A stretch of 64,000 nt of DNA from Streptococcus sp. 596553 (GTDB lineage: Bacteria > Bacillota > Bacilli > Lactobacillales > Streptococcaceae). Where the stretch lies: the NCBI RefSeq assembly GCF_900411395.1, contig NZ_OXCQ01000007.1:44437-108436 (forward strand), given 5' to 3'. The translations under genes and the position numbers were made by a program. Shown in pieces: positions 37,266 through 47,051 of this stretch. Below the pieces are notes generated by a model. The model saw nothing but the letters and a program-made list of their open reading frames with translations, was not told the origin of the DNA and searched no databases. How positions within the stretch are numbered: the first letter of the stretch is position 1; every line of letters starts with the position of its first letter.

Positions 37266-40200
37266 TTATTTTCTAGTGAAATATTTAACCGCTGACGCGA
37301 ACAGGTGCTGGTCTTTATTTCCTGGGATATTTTGGAAAAGACCTTCCTCATAACGTTCTGAGTGGCCCATCTTACCAATGATTTGGCCGTTCTTGCTGGT
37401 AATTCCTTCGATGGCATGGACAGAACCATTCGGATTGTACTTAGAATCCATACTTGGTTTGCCGTCAAAGTCAACATATTGGCTGAAAATTTGTCCATTG
37501 TCACGGAGCTCAGCGAATTCCTCAGCTGTCACGACAAACTTCCCTTCACCATGCGAAACAGGAATAGCGTGGATATCGCCTACTTGCACACCAGCTAACC
37601 ATGGTGAGTTGGTATTGGCAATACGGGTTTCCACCATCTTGGCCACGTGTTGATTGGCATCATTGTAGAAGAGGGTTGGACTAGTACTATTAGCATCCTC
37701 GAAATTTCCGTATGGAAGAAGACCTGATTTGACCAAGGCCTGGAATCCATTACAGATACCGATAATCAAGCCACCACGGACGATAAAGCTATCAATAGCC
37801 ACACGGACTTTTTCATTGAGCAGGATGTTGACGATAAACTTGGCTGAACCATCTGGCTCATCCGCAGCTGAGAATCCACCTGCAAAGAAGAGAATGTTAG
37901 CCTTGCCGATGTTGTCAACCATGGTTTCGACTGAATTGACAATGGCTTCTTCATTAAGTGTCACGAATGGCACCAAGTTAACCTCTGCACCTTCTTTTTC
38001 AAAGGCCTTGGCTGAATCATATTCTGAGTTGGTTCCTGGAAAGACTGGGATGTAAACCACAGGTTTTTCAACCTTTTCTTTGGCTTGGATGACTGTGTTA
38101 GTAGCGACATCTGGAACTTCTGCTAGTTCTTTGGCTTGGGCAAATTCTGTTGGGTAAACTTCTTCCAGTTTTCCTTGGAAGGCACTGTCAAGCTTGTGTC
38201 CATCTAGCTTCACACCGTTGACAAGGAGTGTAAAGTCTGCACTTGTTTGTCCAATCTTCTCTACTCCAGCAATTTCTTCAGGAGATGTGAAGACAAATCC
38301 ACCTAATTGAGCTGTCAAAGCTGTTTCAAGTTCAGACAAGATCACCTCTGCACCAATATGATTTCCAAAGGTAGCAAGGGCCAAACTTTCAAGCACACCA
38401 CCGTATTTAACGGCTGAAGCCGCTGTTACTTTGTGAGCCTTTTGAAGGGCTTCAAACTGAGCAAAGTTAGACTTAATCAAGTCAAAATCAATTTCTGCAG
38501 AGAGGGCTTGACCTGGGATGTAATAGATATTTTCACCCGCAGTTTTGAACTCTGGAGAGAGGACCTTACGGCTATCTGCCGTCGTCACCCCAAAGGCTAC
38601 CAAGGTTGGCGGAACGGTCAATTCTTCAAAGGTACCAGACATGGAGTCCTTACCACCGATAGATGGCAAACCAAGTTGAATTTGTGCTTCGATAGAGCCT
38701 AGAAGAGCTGCTACTGGCTGACCAAAACGCTCAGCTTGTTTATCCATGCGCTCGAAATACTCTTGGTAAGAGAAACGAGTCTGAGACCAGTTTGCACCAG
38801 CAGCCACCAAACGAGCAGTTGCTTCAATAACCGCATAAGCAGCACCGTGGTATGGAGACCATTCAGCTACATATGGGTTGAATCCTTGAGCCATGACTGA
38901 CGCAGTATGAGTCACACCGTGTTGAACTGGTAATTTCTGCACAGATGCCTCAGTTGGTGTGAGTTGGTAACGACCACCAAGTGGGTGATTAACCGTTGAG
39001 CGTCCAACAGAGCAGTCAAAGATAGTCTGTAATCCTTTTTGACTTGCATGATTCAAATCAGATAGAACCGCAAGGGTATCAACTTCAAGTGTGTTAGCAG
39101 ATGTTTGACGTTCTTCTGGGAGTTTGACATCCTTGTCCACAACCTTGGCATCAACAACGACGCGCACACCGTTTGTATCAAGGAAACGACGTTCCAAGTC
39201 TACAATCGTTTCGCCATTCCAGTGCATAACTAGATTTGGTTTTTCCGTCACTGTCGCCACCACAACAGCATCAATATTTTCTTTGTTACATTCCGCAACG
39301 AAGGCATCTACATCCTCAGGACGAACCACCACAGCCATCCGTTCTTGAGATTCAGAGATGGCAATTTCGGTACCATTCAAACCTTGATATTTAAGAGGCA
39401 CCTTGTTAAGGTCGATTTCAAGGCCGTCTGCTAATTCACCGATAGCCACACAGACACCACCAGCACCAAAGTCATTAGATTTCTTGATAAGACGAGTGAC
39501 ATTGCCATTACGGAAAAGGCGTTGAATCTTGCGTTCTTCGATAGCATTCCCTTTTTGAACCTCAGCACCAGCAGTCTCCACAGACTCAACCGTTTGAACC
39601 TTAGAAGAACCTGTCGCACCACCGACACCATCACGTCCAGTCTTACCTCCAAGGAGAATAATCACATCTCCCGCTCCCGGTTTTTCACGGACTACATTGC
39701 CCTTAGGAGCAGCACCGACAACAGCACCTAGCTCCATACGCTTAGCAACGAAACCTGGGTGGAAGTACTCGCGAACATAGGTTGTCGCAAGCCCAATCTG
39801 GTTACCATATGAAGAATAACCATGAGCCGCTGTTTTAGAAATAACCTGTTGTGGCAATTTCCCAGCACGCGTTTCCGAAATCGGTGCTGTAATATCTCCA
39901 GCCCCTGAGATACGCATAGCTTGGTAAACATATGAGCGACCTGATAATGGGTCACGAATGGCTCCACCAATACAGGTAGCAGCCCCACCAAATGGCTCAA
40001 TCTCAGTTGGGTGATTGTGAGTTTCATTCTTGAACATTAGGAGCCATGGCTCTTTCACACCATCAACATCCACTTCGATTTCTACTGAGCAAGCATTGAT
40101 TTCGTCAGACACTTCCATATCATCCAAACGTCCATTAGCACGCTCATAACGACCGAAAATAGTTGCCATATCCATCAAGGTTTGCGGTTTTTCAGAACGC

Positions 40201-40991
40201 CCCAACTCATCACGCATAGCAATATACTTGTCATAAGTCGCCTGTAATTGTTTTTGAAATTTAGAAGCTGAGAAGTCGATGTGCTTCAACTCAGTCTCAA
40301 ACGTCGTGTGACGGCAGTGGTCAGACCAGTAAGTATCCAAAACTTTGAGTTCCGTCTCAGTTGGCACGCGCCCGATTGACTTGAAATAGTCTTGGATAAA
40401 GAGCAAATCATCCACTTCCATGGCCATCCCTTGCTCAGCCTTGTAGCGAGCAAAGTCTTCTGCTGTATAGCTTTCAAAGAAAGTCAATTTAGGAATGGTT
40501 TTGTCTGACTCTGAAAATTCCTGCTTGCCAATCCCTGTCGTGATGTCCTTGAAACGAGAATCAACTGGGTTGAGCAAGTAGTTCTTGACCGCTTCCAACT
40601 CAGTCGCATCAATATCTTTATTGACCAAATAAAGTTGAGCAGTATTAACCGTTACATCACTCGAACTTCCCAGCAAAAGCAAGGCTTCTTGCGAAGAAGT
40701 CGCACGCTGGTCAAACTGCCCTGGTAGGCTTTCAATGGCAAAGAAAGCATAGTTAGCAAGATCCGCCTGCACAGCTGCTTCATCCAAGACATGGTCTGTC
40801 ACCTGCTCAGAGAAAATATGTTTCTCTGCAGGCGCAAACAAGTTCTCTGCCAAATCAAAGACATCATACACTTGCACAATACGAATACTTTTCAAGCTTG
40901 AAAGTCCCAAGTTGTGCTTGAGCTCTCTTACTAAACTCTCTGACTTGACCTGAAAATCAGCCTTTTTCTCTACAAAAATACGTTTATCCAT
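37266..40991 (-). CDS. purL: Phosphoribosylformylglycinamidine synthase, large single-chain form
   Basis: About 1241 residues from MDKRIFVEKKADF. Two ATP-binding AIRS-like halves (TYWSDHCRHTTFET near 230; KNETHNHPTEIEPFGGAATC near 330; PSIGGKDSMSGTFE near 790) and a C-terminal class I glutaminase domain (about 980-1241) with the nucleophile in IIGICNGFQALVK and the His in IPVSHGEGKF. It converts FGAR to FGAM. Unlike Bacillus it needs no separate PurQ or PurS. Confidence 0.96.
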   Translation of the reverse strand: MDKRIFVEKKADFQVKSESLVRELKHNLGLSSLKSIRIVQVYDVFDLAENLFAPAEKHIFSEQVTDHVLDEAAVQADLANYAFFAIESLPGQFDQRATSSQEALLLLGSSSDVTVNTAQLYLVNKDIDATELEAVKNYLLNPVDSRFKDITTGIGKQEFSESDKTIPKLTFFESYTAEDFARYKAEQGMAMEVDDLLFIQDYFKSIGRVPTETELKVLDTYWSDHCRHTTFETELKHIDFSASKFQKQLQATYDKYIAMRDELGRSEKPQTLMDMATIFGRYERANGRLDDMEVSDEINACSVEIEVDVDGVKEPWLLMFKNETHNHPTEIEPFGGAATCIGGAIRDPLSGRSYVYQAMRISGAGDITAPISETRAGKLPQQVISKTAAHGYSSYGNQIGLATTYVREYFHPGFVAKRMELGAVVGAAPKGNVVREKPGAGDVIILLGGKTGRDGVGGATGSSKVQTVESVETAGAEVQKGNAIEERKIQRLFRNGNVTRLIKKSNDFGAGGVCVAIGELADGLEIDLNKVPLKYQGLNGTEIAISESQERMAVVVRPEDVDAFVAECNKENIDAVVVATVTEKPNLVMHWNGETIVDLERRFLDTNGVRVVVDAKVVDKDVKLPEERQTSANTLEVDTLAVLSDLNHASQKGLQTIFDCSVGRSTVNHPLGGRYQLTPTEASVQKLPVQHGVTHTASVMAQGFNPYVAEWSPYHGAAYAVIEATARLVAAGANWSQTRFSYQEYFERMDKQAERFGQPVAALLGSIEAQIQLGLPSIGGKDSMSGTFEELTVPPTLVAFGVTTADSRKVLSPEFKTAGENIYYIPGQALSAEIDFDLIKSNFAQFEALQKAHKVTAASAVKYGGVLESLALATFGNHIGAEVILSELETALTAQLGGFVFTSPEEIAGVEKIGQTSADFTLLVNGVKLDGHKLDSAFQGKLEEVYPTEFAQAKELAEVPDVATNTVIQAKEKVEKPVVYIPVFPGTNSEYDSAKAFEKEGAEVNLVPFVTLNEEAIVNSVETMVDNIGKANILFFAGGFSAADEPDGSAKFIVNILLNEKVRVAIDSFIVRGGLIIGICNGFQALVKSGLLPYGNFEDANSTSPTLFYNDANQHVAKMVETRIANTNSPWLAGVQVGDIHAIPVSHGEGKFVVTAEEFAELRDNGQIFSQYVDFDGKPSMDSKYNPNGSVHAIEGITSKNGQIIGKMGHSERYEEGLFQNIPGNKDQHLFASAVKYFTRK

Positions 40992-41056
40992 CAATCCTTA
41001 TTCCTTTATTTCAGCTCTTGCAATGTTCCAACGACCTTGAGAGTCTTGCAAATAGA

Positions 41057-41764
41057 TTATTTCAATTCCTGCAACTTCTCCCAAACAACTTCATAAACAT
41101 CTGTTAATTCGCCGAGACCTCTACGGAAAACATCCTTATCCATGTGGTTACCATCCGCATCCCACAAGCGGCAGTTATCTGGTGAAAATTCATCTGCTAA
41201 GATAATCTTGCCATCTTTGTCAAAACCAAATTCCAGTTTAAAATCAATCAACTTGAGGCCAATCTCAGCAAACCAAGCCTTCAAGAGCTCATTGATACGA
41301 CGCGTTTCTTCCTTCAAGTAGGCGATTTGCTGGTCATCCGCAATCTGTAGGAATTTCACATGCTCGTCATTGATAAATGGGTCATCCAAATCATCATTTT
41401 TATAGTAAAATTCAACAATCGGAGTCTCCAAGGCGATTCCCTCATCCACACCAAAACGTTTTGAAAAGGAACCAGCAGTATAGTTGCGGAGCACGACTTC
41501 CAAAGGAATAATCTCAACCTTTTTATTGAGTTGTTCCGTGTCTGAAAGTTTCTCCACAAAGTGAGTCGCCACACCAGCCGCATTTAATTTCTCAAAAATA
41601 AAAGATGAAATCTGATTATTCAACACTCCCTTGCCCGCAATCTGCTCCTTCTTGACACCATTGAAAGCAGTCGCCTGGTCCTTGTAAGCTGAAATAATAA
41701 GATTTTCATCCTCTGTTGTATAGATATCTTTAGCTTTTCCCGAATAGATCAATTGTTTTGACAT
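41057..41764 (-). CDS. purC: SAICAR synthase
   Basis: 235 residues from [17 protein letters not shown] (41764), the standard length. The open frame continues upstream to 41866, but that segment covers the promoter. Motifs: [25 protein letters not shown] (about 100), [12 protein letters not shown] and [15 protein letters not shown]. First gene of the operon purC-L-F-M-N-vanZ-H. Confidence 0.95.
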   Translation of the reverse strand: MSKQLIYSGKAKDIYTTEDENLIISAYKDQATAFNGVKKEQIAGKGVLNNQISSFIFEKLNAAGVATHFVEKLSDTEQLNKKVEIIPLEVVLRNYTAGSFSKRFGVDEGIALETPIVEFYYKNDDLDDPFINDEHVKFLQIADDQQIAYLKEETRRINELLKAWFAEIGLKLIDFKLEFGFDKDGKIILADEFSPDNCRLWDADGNHMDKDVFRRGLGELTDVYEVVWEKLQELK

Positions 41765-41792
41765 TTTAAAGTTCGCCTTTCGTATTACTTGA

Positions 41793-41843
41793 GCACATTC
41801 TACCATAAAAAACCTAAAATTACAAGAATTTAACCGAATAAAT
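41793..41843 (-). promoter_or_regulatory. purC promoter with PurBox
   Basis: On the minus strand TTGTAA, a 17-base spacer and TAGAAT with TGG in front (extended -10). Directly upstream, plus-strand TTTAACCGAATAAAT (41829-41843) matches the PurR box with one core mismatch. PurR with PRPP activates purine genes in lactococci and streptococci. Confidence 0.6.
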
Positions 41844-41871
41844 AACGTAGCGACTTCAAAAATCATAAAGA

Positions 41872-41905
41872 AAAAACCGCAAGAAGAATTTTTCTCACAG
41901 TTTTA
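41872..41905 (-). terminator. Terminator of comAB
   Basis: Minus-strand AAACTGTGAGAA, a short loop, TTCTTGCGGTTT, then TTTC. Confidence 0.65.
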
Positions 41906-41914
41906 AAATCATTT

Positions 41915-42019
41915 AATACTCTTCGAAAATCAAATTCAAACCGCGTCAACGTCGCCTTGCCGTACTCAAGTACAGCCTGCGGCTAGTTTTCTAGTTTGCT
42001 CTTTGATTTTCATTGAGTG
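41915..42019. repeat. BOX element (short form)
   Basis: AATACTCTTCGAAAATCAAA, CCGCGTCAACGTCGCCTTGC and CTTTGATTTTCATTGAGTGT. The central boxB is missing. Confidence 0.88.
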
Positions 42020-42039
42020 TAACTCTGAAAACACGAACA

Positions 42040-43389
42040 TTACTCTTTGTTCAAAAATTGATCCAAATAATAACGTAGGTAACTTTTCTTACCCGTAATC
42101 ATCTGCAGACGACCTTCCACCCCGTACCGAAGTTTTTCAGCCTGCTCGGAAGTCAGATTAGTCTCCGCCTCGATTTTAAAGAAATTCCCTTTCTCAGTCT
42201 TGGTAGCTGTCGCATCAATACTTGTAATAGTAGAATCTAGGAAAAGTTGATTCTTGGCATCATGAGTCGTCGTATAGCGAACAGAATCACCGACCTTGAT
42301 TCTTGCTACATCTTTTGAACTAAGATAAGCTGTTAGTTTGGCTTTTCCTTCTTTTTCCAAGGACGGATAGAGTTGGGCTAGTAAGGCGCCTTCTGCTACC
42401 ATGGTAGAGTCACTGGTCTCAGGATTAAGATGAAGCACCCCATCCTCACTCGCCGTAATTTTCCCCTTATCTAGAAGATTCCCCTGAACCTTCTTACCCG
42501 ACTCTGCCTCCAATATTTTCTGGTCTAGAAGGGTCAATTCCTGACCAACCTTTGCTAAGTGTTGGGATTTAAGGGACTCCAATTGACTGCTTAAGCCTGA
42601 CGCATAGGCTTGCTGGGTACCTGAACCCGCATACTGAACACGGTAAGTAGCAAGACTGGATTCTAACTGAGAAAGCTGTGCTTCAACCTGCGCAACTGCC
42701 TGGGATTTAGCTTGCGGATTTTCCTCACCCTGAGACTTATAAGACTGGTAGAGAGAGTAGGCTAGATTCTGACTGGCCAAGGAAGCACCTGTTTCCATAG
42801 CTGACTTAGCTGTCTGGTAATCGCGAATTTTAGCCTCTGTTTGGCTGATGAGGTTGCCGATTTCGGCTTGGGTTTGGCTAGCTGCTGCATTCTGGGACGC
42901 GATGGTCTCATTTTGTTGCGATGTACTAGCCCTAAGACTACCTGCTTGGCTGAGGTAGTCGCGAAAGGTGGCTTGGTAGCCAAATTTATCCTCCTCTGGA
43001 AAGTGGTTTTCCCCTTCTTGCAGGCTCTTTTGCAAATGCTCCAATTGCTTTTTTTGATCCTTGAGCATGTCCAACTGACTAGCATAGGCTTCCGCTTGGA
43101 CACCCTCTGCCCCTTCTTGATATTGAACCAACAGTTCTCCCTTTTTAACCAGCTTATTTTCTTCCAAATGATTGACAAGAATACGATTGTTGCTAGTTGA
43201 CTGGATATTTGCAAGGATACGACTAGGCTCGACAGTAGCTCTAGTAGACAAACTCATCTCCTTCTCTGCAACAGTTGCAAAGCCAAGTAAAAACACAAGC
43301 AGAAGGGACATGGGTACAATCACCCGACTGGAAAAATTATGGTAACGACGATTATAAAACTCCGCACTTTCTAAAAATTCTGGTTTCAT
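42040..43389 (-). CDS. comB: Competence peptide export accessory protein
   Basis: 449 residues, membrane-fusion-type protein. One membrane helix near residues 20-42, two long coiled-coil arms (about 110-300) and a beta-barrel/lipoyl-like part around the hairpin. It works with ComA to export CSP and, in pneumococcus, bacteriocin peptides with double-glycine leaders. It is 12 bases after comA in one transcript. Confidence 0.95.
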   Translation of the reverse strand: MKPEFLESAEFYNRRYHNFSSRVIVPMSLLLVFLLGFATVAEKEMSLSTRATVEPSRILANIQSTSNNRILVNHLEENKLVKKGELLVQYQEGAEGVQAEAYASQLDMLKDQKKQLEHLQKSLQEGENHFPEEDKFGYQATFRDYLSQAGSLRASTSQQNETIASQNAAASQTQAEIGNLISQTEAKIRDYQTAKSAMETGASLASQNLAYSLYQSYKSQGEENPQAKSQAVAQVEAQLSQLESSLATYRVQYAGSGTQQAYASGLSSQLESLKSQHLAKVGQELTLLDQKILEAESGKKVQGNLLDKGKITASEDGVLHLNPETSDSTMVAEGALLAQLYPSLEKEGKAKLTAYLSSKDVARIKVGDSVRYTTTHDAKNQLFLDSTITSIDATATKTEKGNFFKIEAETNLTSEQAEKLRYGVEGRLQMITGKKSYLRYYLDQFLNKE

Positions 43390-43401
43390 CCTCTCCTCTT
43401 T

Positions 43402-45555
43402 CTAGCTATTGACCAAATGGGCGTAAAATCCACCCTGTACAAGCAAATCAGCATGCTTTCCTTCTTCAACAATCTTGCCCTGATCCAAGACAACAACCTT
43501 CTCTGTCCGCTCTGCAATGGTCAAGCGGTGGGCAATGAAAATCAAGGTCTTGTCTAAAGCCATCAGATTATCGACAATTCGCTTCTCTGTCAGAATATCC
43601 AAACTGCTGGTCGCCTCATCCAAAATCAAGACCGGCGCATCTGTCAAGAGAGCACGCGCCAGAGCTATTCTCTGACGTTGACCACCTGAAATCCCTGCCC
43701 CATCCGAAGTCAATTCTGTCTGGTAATTCAGTGGCATACGCTCAATGTCCTCCCGAATCTCTGCCAATTCGACCGCCCGTAAGATATCCTCTTGAGTCGT
43801 CCCCTCCTTGGCTCCCAAAAGAAGATTCTCCAAAATCGTCCCGTTAAAGACATAGGGCTGTTGAGGCAGATAATTGATATACTGACGCAGAGCCTTTTTA
43901 TCAATCTGATTGAGATTGACACCACCCAGACTAATCTCCCCTTGACTTGGGTCGTAAAAATTAACCATCATCTTGGCCAAGGTCGTCTTACCTGACCCTG
44001 AAATCCCCACAAAAGCCACCTTAGAACCTTGGGGAATGGCCAAATTGATATCCGACAAGACGTCTCGACCATAGCCATACTTGTAGGAAACCTGCTTGAA
44101 AGTCATCTCTCCCTTCATCAAGCTCAAATCCTCAACTGTTTTCTTCTCCTCAAACTCAGAAGCTACCAGATAAACCTCATTCAGACGGTTATTGGCAACC
44201 TGCGCTGTCTGAAGCTTAGTTTGCAGATTGATGATATTTTCCAAAGGATTGGTAAAGTAAACCAGCAAGGTATTATAGGTAATCAACTGCCCCAAACTCA
44301 TCTTACCATCCATGACCAGAACAGCCCCCATCCAGAGAATGCCGACATTGAGCAAGAGATGGGCAACTTTTTTCAGAGCCTTTTGCTGACTCTCTGCCCG
44401 ACTATAGGTAAAGGATTTTTTCAGATAATCTACAAATTCCTTGTCAATCTTTTGATAGCGTTGACTTTCACTGGTCAAAGACTTGATAGTCTCAATACCG
44501 TTGATGTCCTCAATGATAGAAGAAGACAGAACCGCATTGGCTTCCATGGTATCCCGATTCATCTTTTCAAACGGCTTCATAAAAGCAAAGATAATCACTG
44601 TATAGATAGGAAGTGCCAATAAGGTCATGAAAAAGAGATTGGTATTTTGTGAAAATAAAACAAGGGAAATAATGACAACCGTTGACACATCTAGGAAAAT
44701 CGAAAGAATGGTCGAAGCCAGCGCATCGATGATACTATTAGCATCCGTGAAACGAGACACGATTTCCCCTGTCCGACGTGTTGCAAAAAAGGACATAGGC
44801 AGGTGAAAAACATGCTTAATATAGGACAAAATCACATCAATAGACAAGCGTTGCCCCAAAACAAGTAAGAGATACTCCTGAGCGTAAGACAAAATCTGCT
44901 GAAGAATATAGACGATGACCAGCCCAATAGAAATAATCCCCAGCGTCGAACGCATCTGATCTGGCACATAGGTATCAATGATAGACTGCAGATAATAAGA
45001 ACCCACAATGTTAATCAAGGTTACCAAGAGTGTTGCCAAAACGATATTGGCAATCAAGCCACGCTGCTTCACTAATATAGGGATAAAAGAGAGCAGACCA
45101 TTCTTTTGATCCTTATGAGGCTTGTAGTCTGGACTAGGTGCCATAAAAAGAGTCACTCCTGTCCATTCTTCCGCAAAACGCTCACGTGGCAGTTTGGCCA
45201 ATTTCACCCCAGGATCTGGATCGGCAATATGAATGCTATCCTTATCCTGCCCAGTCACCACATAGTAGTGGAGCAATTTTCCTTCCTTAAGCACATGGGC
45301 AACAAAAGGAAAAGTCAAATCTGGCAAGTCAAAAAGCGTCATATCCGCCTTAATTGCTCGCGTCTCAAAACCAATCTCCTCTGCCACCTTGACCAAGCCC
45401 AAAGCCGTAGTCCCATCCATGGTCGTCTTGGCCAATTCTCGCAAGTGAGCCAAAGAATAATAGCTACCGTAGTAGCCAAAAACCATGGCTAATGAAGCTA
45501 CACCGCAGTCCATCTGATCCACCTGCGGACGATAGTGACGTTTCCCAAATTTCAT
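43402..45555 (-). CDS. comA: Competence peptide-processing ABC exporter
   Basis: 717 residues from MKFGKRHYRPQVDQMDCG. C39 peptidase domain 1-150 (Cys17 in QMDCGVASLAM, His in LLHYYVVTG), membrane domain about 165-450, and nucleotide-binding domain with GISGSGKTTLAKMM, SGGQRQRIALARAL and VLILDEATSSLD. It cleaves after Gly-Gly in leader peptides and exports the product. The peptide genes at 47052-47959 and 50686-50832 are natural substrate candidates. Confidence 0.96.
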   Translation of the reverse strand: MKFGKRHYRPQVDQMDCGVASLAMVFGYYGSYYSLAHLRELAKTTMDGTTALGLVKVAEEIGFETRAIKADMTLFDLPDLTFPFVAHVLKEGKLLHYYVVTGQDKDSIHIADPDPGVKLAKLPRERFAEEWTGVTLFMAPSPDYKPHKDQKNGLLSFIPILVKQRGLIANIVLATLLVTLINIVGSYYLQSIIDTYVPDQMRSTLGIISIGLVIVYILQQILSYAQEYLLLVLGQRLSIDVILSYIKHVFHLPMSFFATRRTGEIVSRFTDANSIIDALASTILSIFLDVSTVVIISLVLFSQNTNLFFMTLLALPIYTVIIFAFMKPFEKMNRDTMEANAVLSSSIIEDINGIETIKSLTSESQRYQKIDKEFVDYLKKSFTYSRAESQQKALKKVAHLLLNVGILWMGAVLVMDGKMSLGQLITYNTLLVYFTNPLENIINLQTKLQTAQVANNRLNEVYLVASEFEEKKTVEDLSLMKGEMTFKQVSYKYGYGRDVLSDINLAIPQGSKVAFVGISGSGKTTLAKMMVNFYDPSQGEISLGGVNLNQIDKKALRQYINYLPQQPYVFNGTILENLLLGAKEGTTQEDILRAVELAEIREDIERMPLNYQTELTSDGAGISGGQRQRIALARALLTDAPVLILDEATSSLDILTEKRIVDNLMALDKTLIFIAHRLTIAERTEKVVVLDQGKIVEEGKHADLLVQGGFYAHLVNS

Positions 45556-45572
45556 ATTCATCTCCTTTTCCT

Positions 45573-45726
45573 AATACTCAATGAAAATCAAAGAGCAAAC
45601 TAGGAAACTAGCCGCAGGCTGCTCAAAACACTGTTTTGAGGTTGTAGATAGGACTGACGAAGTCAGTCACATATATACGGCAAGGCGACGTTGACGTGGT
45701 TTGAATTTGATTTTCGAAGAGTATAA
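45573..45726. repeat. BOX element in the comAB leader
   Basis: TACTCAATGAAAATCAAAGA, AAAACACTGTTTTGAGG and GACGTGGTTTGAATTTGATT, ending CGAAGAGTATAA. It lies between the ComE repeats and the comA start, so it is transcribed as leader RNA. Confidence 0.92.
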
Positions 45727-45781
45727 ACTCATCTGATAACAACTATCTTACCCCAATCCTCAAACAAAAACTGGACTTCCT

Positions 45782-45812
45782 TCCCAAATGCGCCTATCTC
45801 CCTCCCAAATGC
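45782..45812 (-). promoter_or_regulatory. ComE-type direct repeats upstream of comAB
   Basis: Minus-strand GCATTTGGGA occurs at 45803-45812 and again at 45782-45791, exactly 21 bases apart. This is the spacing of ComE binding sites (9-bp repeats with a 12-bp gap). GTAAGATAG about 30 bases downstream could be the -10. Confidence 0.75.
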
Positions 45813-45823
45813 ACTTTTGGGAT

Positions 45824-45854
45824 AAAAAAATAGGCAGAACAAACGTCCTACCTA
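45824..45854 (-). terminator. Terminator ending the bacteriocin island
   Basis: Minus-strand GGTAGGAC and GTTCTGCC pair (with G-U pairs) around GTTT, followed by TATTTTTTT. A near-identical copy is at 46250-46278. Confidence 0.75.
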
Positions 45855-45864
45855 AAATATATAT

Positions 45865-46053
45865 TTATTTCTTTTTCTTCCTAATTCTTTTGTCAATCAT
45901 ATATAAAACGATAATCGAAAACAGCGGTGGAACAATATAACTCTTTTCACTCATTGTCAGCTGAAATCCCAGAGTTGCTAGTATCTTAAAGATGAAAATA
46001 TTCATCAAAAATAGAAAAACAAATACTAAAAAATATTTTAAAATCTTATTCAT
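45865..46053 (-). CDS. Small membrane protein, possible bacteriocin immunity protein
   Basis: 62 residues from MNKILKYFLVFVFLFLMNIF; the longer frame from 46113 runs into a BOX element. Two hydrophobic segments are followed by the basic end MIDKRIRKKKK. The last gene before the terminator in the peptide island. Immunity proteins of class II bacteriocins often look like this; the call rests on context. Confidence 0.55.
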   Translation of the reverse strand: MNKILKYFLVFVFLFLMNIFIFKILATLGFQLTMSEKSYIVPPLFSIIVLYMIDKRIRKKKK

Positions 46054-46104
46054 TTTTTCTTCAACTCTCCTAATTTCTATAACTATTTTATCAAAAATAC
46101 ATGT

Positions 46105-46213
46105 AATACTCAAGGAAAATCAAAAAGCAAACTAGGAAGCTAGCCGCAAGCTGTACTTGAGTACGGTAAGGCGACGCTGACGTGGTTTGAATTTGATTTT
46201 CGAAGAGTATAAA
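46105..46213. repeat. BOX element (short form)
   Basis: ATACTCAAGGAAAATCAAAA, TACGGTAAGGCGACGCTGAC and CGTGGTTTGAATTTGATTTT, ending CGAAGAGTATAA. BoxB is absent. Confidence 0.88.
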
Positions 46214-46249
46214 ACTCCAAATAAACACCTCAACTACACTTTTTTTGGC

Positions 46250-46278
46250 AAAAATAGGCAGAACAAATGTCCTACCTA
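46250..46278 (-). terminator. Second copy of the island terminator
   Basis: GGTAGGAC, ATTT, GTTCTGCC, then TATTTTT on the minus strand. It differs from the copy at 45824 by a few bases, suggesting module duplication. Confidence 0.65.
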
Positions 46279-46362
46279 CTAAAAATATGCTATTGAAAGG
46301 AAAATGATTTTTTTCGGACACCCTAGGCAAGCTTGGAACAAATAAATCATTGATAGTAACCT

Positions 46363-46479
46363 TTACGACATCCTATTTAAAGTTACTTCAATTTCTAATG
46401 TCTCTGCTATTTCTAAGCCACCTCTGGTATGATCTATTACTAGTCAGAATAGATAACACCGTTCTAAATTACGATTCAT
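46363..46479 (-). pseudogene. Broken small peptide gene
   Basis: AAGGAGTAACT is followed by ATG and the frame MNRNLERCYLF, a TGA at codon 12, then in the same frame 26 more sense codons (including DHTRGGLEIAETLEIEV) before TAA. A strong ribosome site with one internal stop suggests an inactivated gene. No family recognised. Confidence 0.4.
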
Positions 46480-46547
46480 AGTTACTCCTTTTTTTGATTC
46501 GTTACCACAAGATGCCTATTCCCTATAGAGCGTCTACAGCTTCAAAT

Positions 46548-46754
46548 CTATCCATTCTTTTTGTCTTTACTTCTGTATAAAAGAATGAAGACCATCATAA
46601 ATAATGCAATCGTTGGTATATTGAAACTATTAAACCAAGTAGGTAAAGATACTTTATTTATGTCAGCTACTAATCTGATGATGATATAAGACATTGAACT
46701 AAGTAATACCATGATTTCAGGCCAAACTTTCAGTATTGATTTAACAAATTTCAT
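46548..46754 (-). CDS. Small two-TM protein, possible immunity protein
   Basis: 68 residues from MKFVKSILKVWPEIM (the ATG 12 bases earlier is also possible; GGAG lies near). Two membrane segments (about 12-30 and 45-63) and the basic end YRSKDKKNG. Part of the minus-strand run of peptide and immunity-like genes. Function inferred from position only. Confidence 0.55.
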   Translation of the reverse strand: MKFVKSILKVWPEIMVLLSSMSYIIIRLVADINKVSLPTWFNSFNIPTIALFMMVFILLYRSKDKKNG

Positions 46755-46832
46755 ATTAAACTCCAATGTGATGCATTCTGAGATCCTAGCCTAGCTATTT
46801 TCAGCGCAGACTAACAAGTCATTCTTAACTGT

Positions 46833-47012
46833 TTACTCTACTCGCTTTTTATTGACCTTATATCCTAGATAAAAGAGCCCAAATAAAACGGGATAAATTT
46901 CTGGATAAAATAGGGTATTGATTGGATTTCTCAAAATCAAATACGTTGCGATGTAGATTATGAGCGATACGGTAAAATAACCCTCAGCAAATCCTAATAA
47001 GAATTGTTTCAT
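46833..47012 (-). CDS. 59-residue membrane protein, possible immunity protein
   Basis: MKQFLLGFAEGYFTVSLIIY at the start, a second hydrophobic segment around YPVLFGLFYLGY, and the tail KVNKKRVE. AGGAGTCTACC precedes the start. Follows the double-glycine peptide gene at 47052 by 39 bases, the usual place for an immunity gene. Confidence 0.6.
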   Translation of the reverse strand: MKQFLLGFAEGYFTVSLIIYIATYLILRNPINTLFYPEIYPVLFGLFYLGYKVNKKRVE

Positions 47013-47051
47013 GGTAGACTCCTATTTACTAAAAAACAATCTACCATCCTT

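Noticed and set aside
41764..41866. N-terminal extension of purC
   Set aside because: It covers the promoter and PurBox; the standard 235-residue start has the right context.
46091..46330. 79-residue ORF overlapping a BOX element
   Set aside because: Mostly BOX sequence, no ribosome site.
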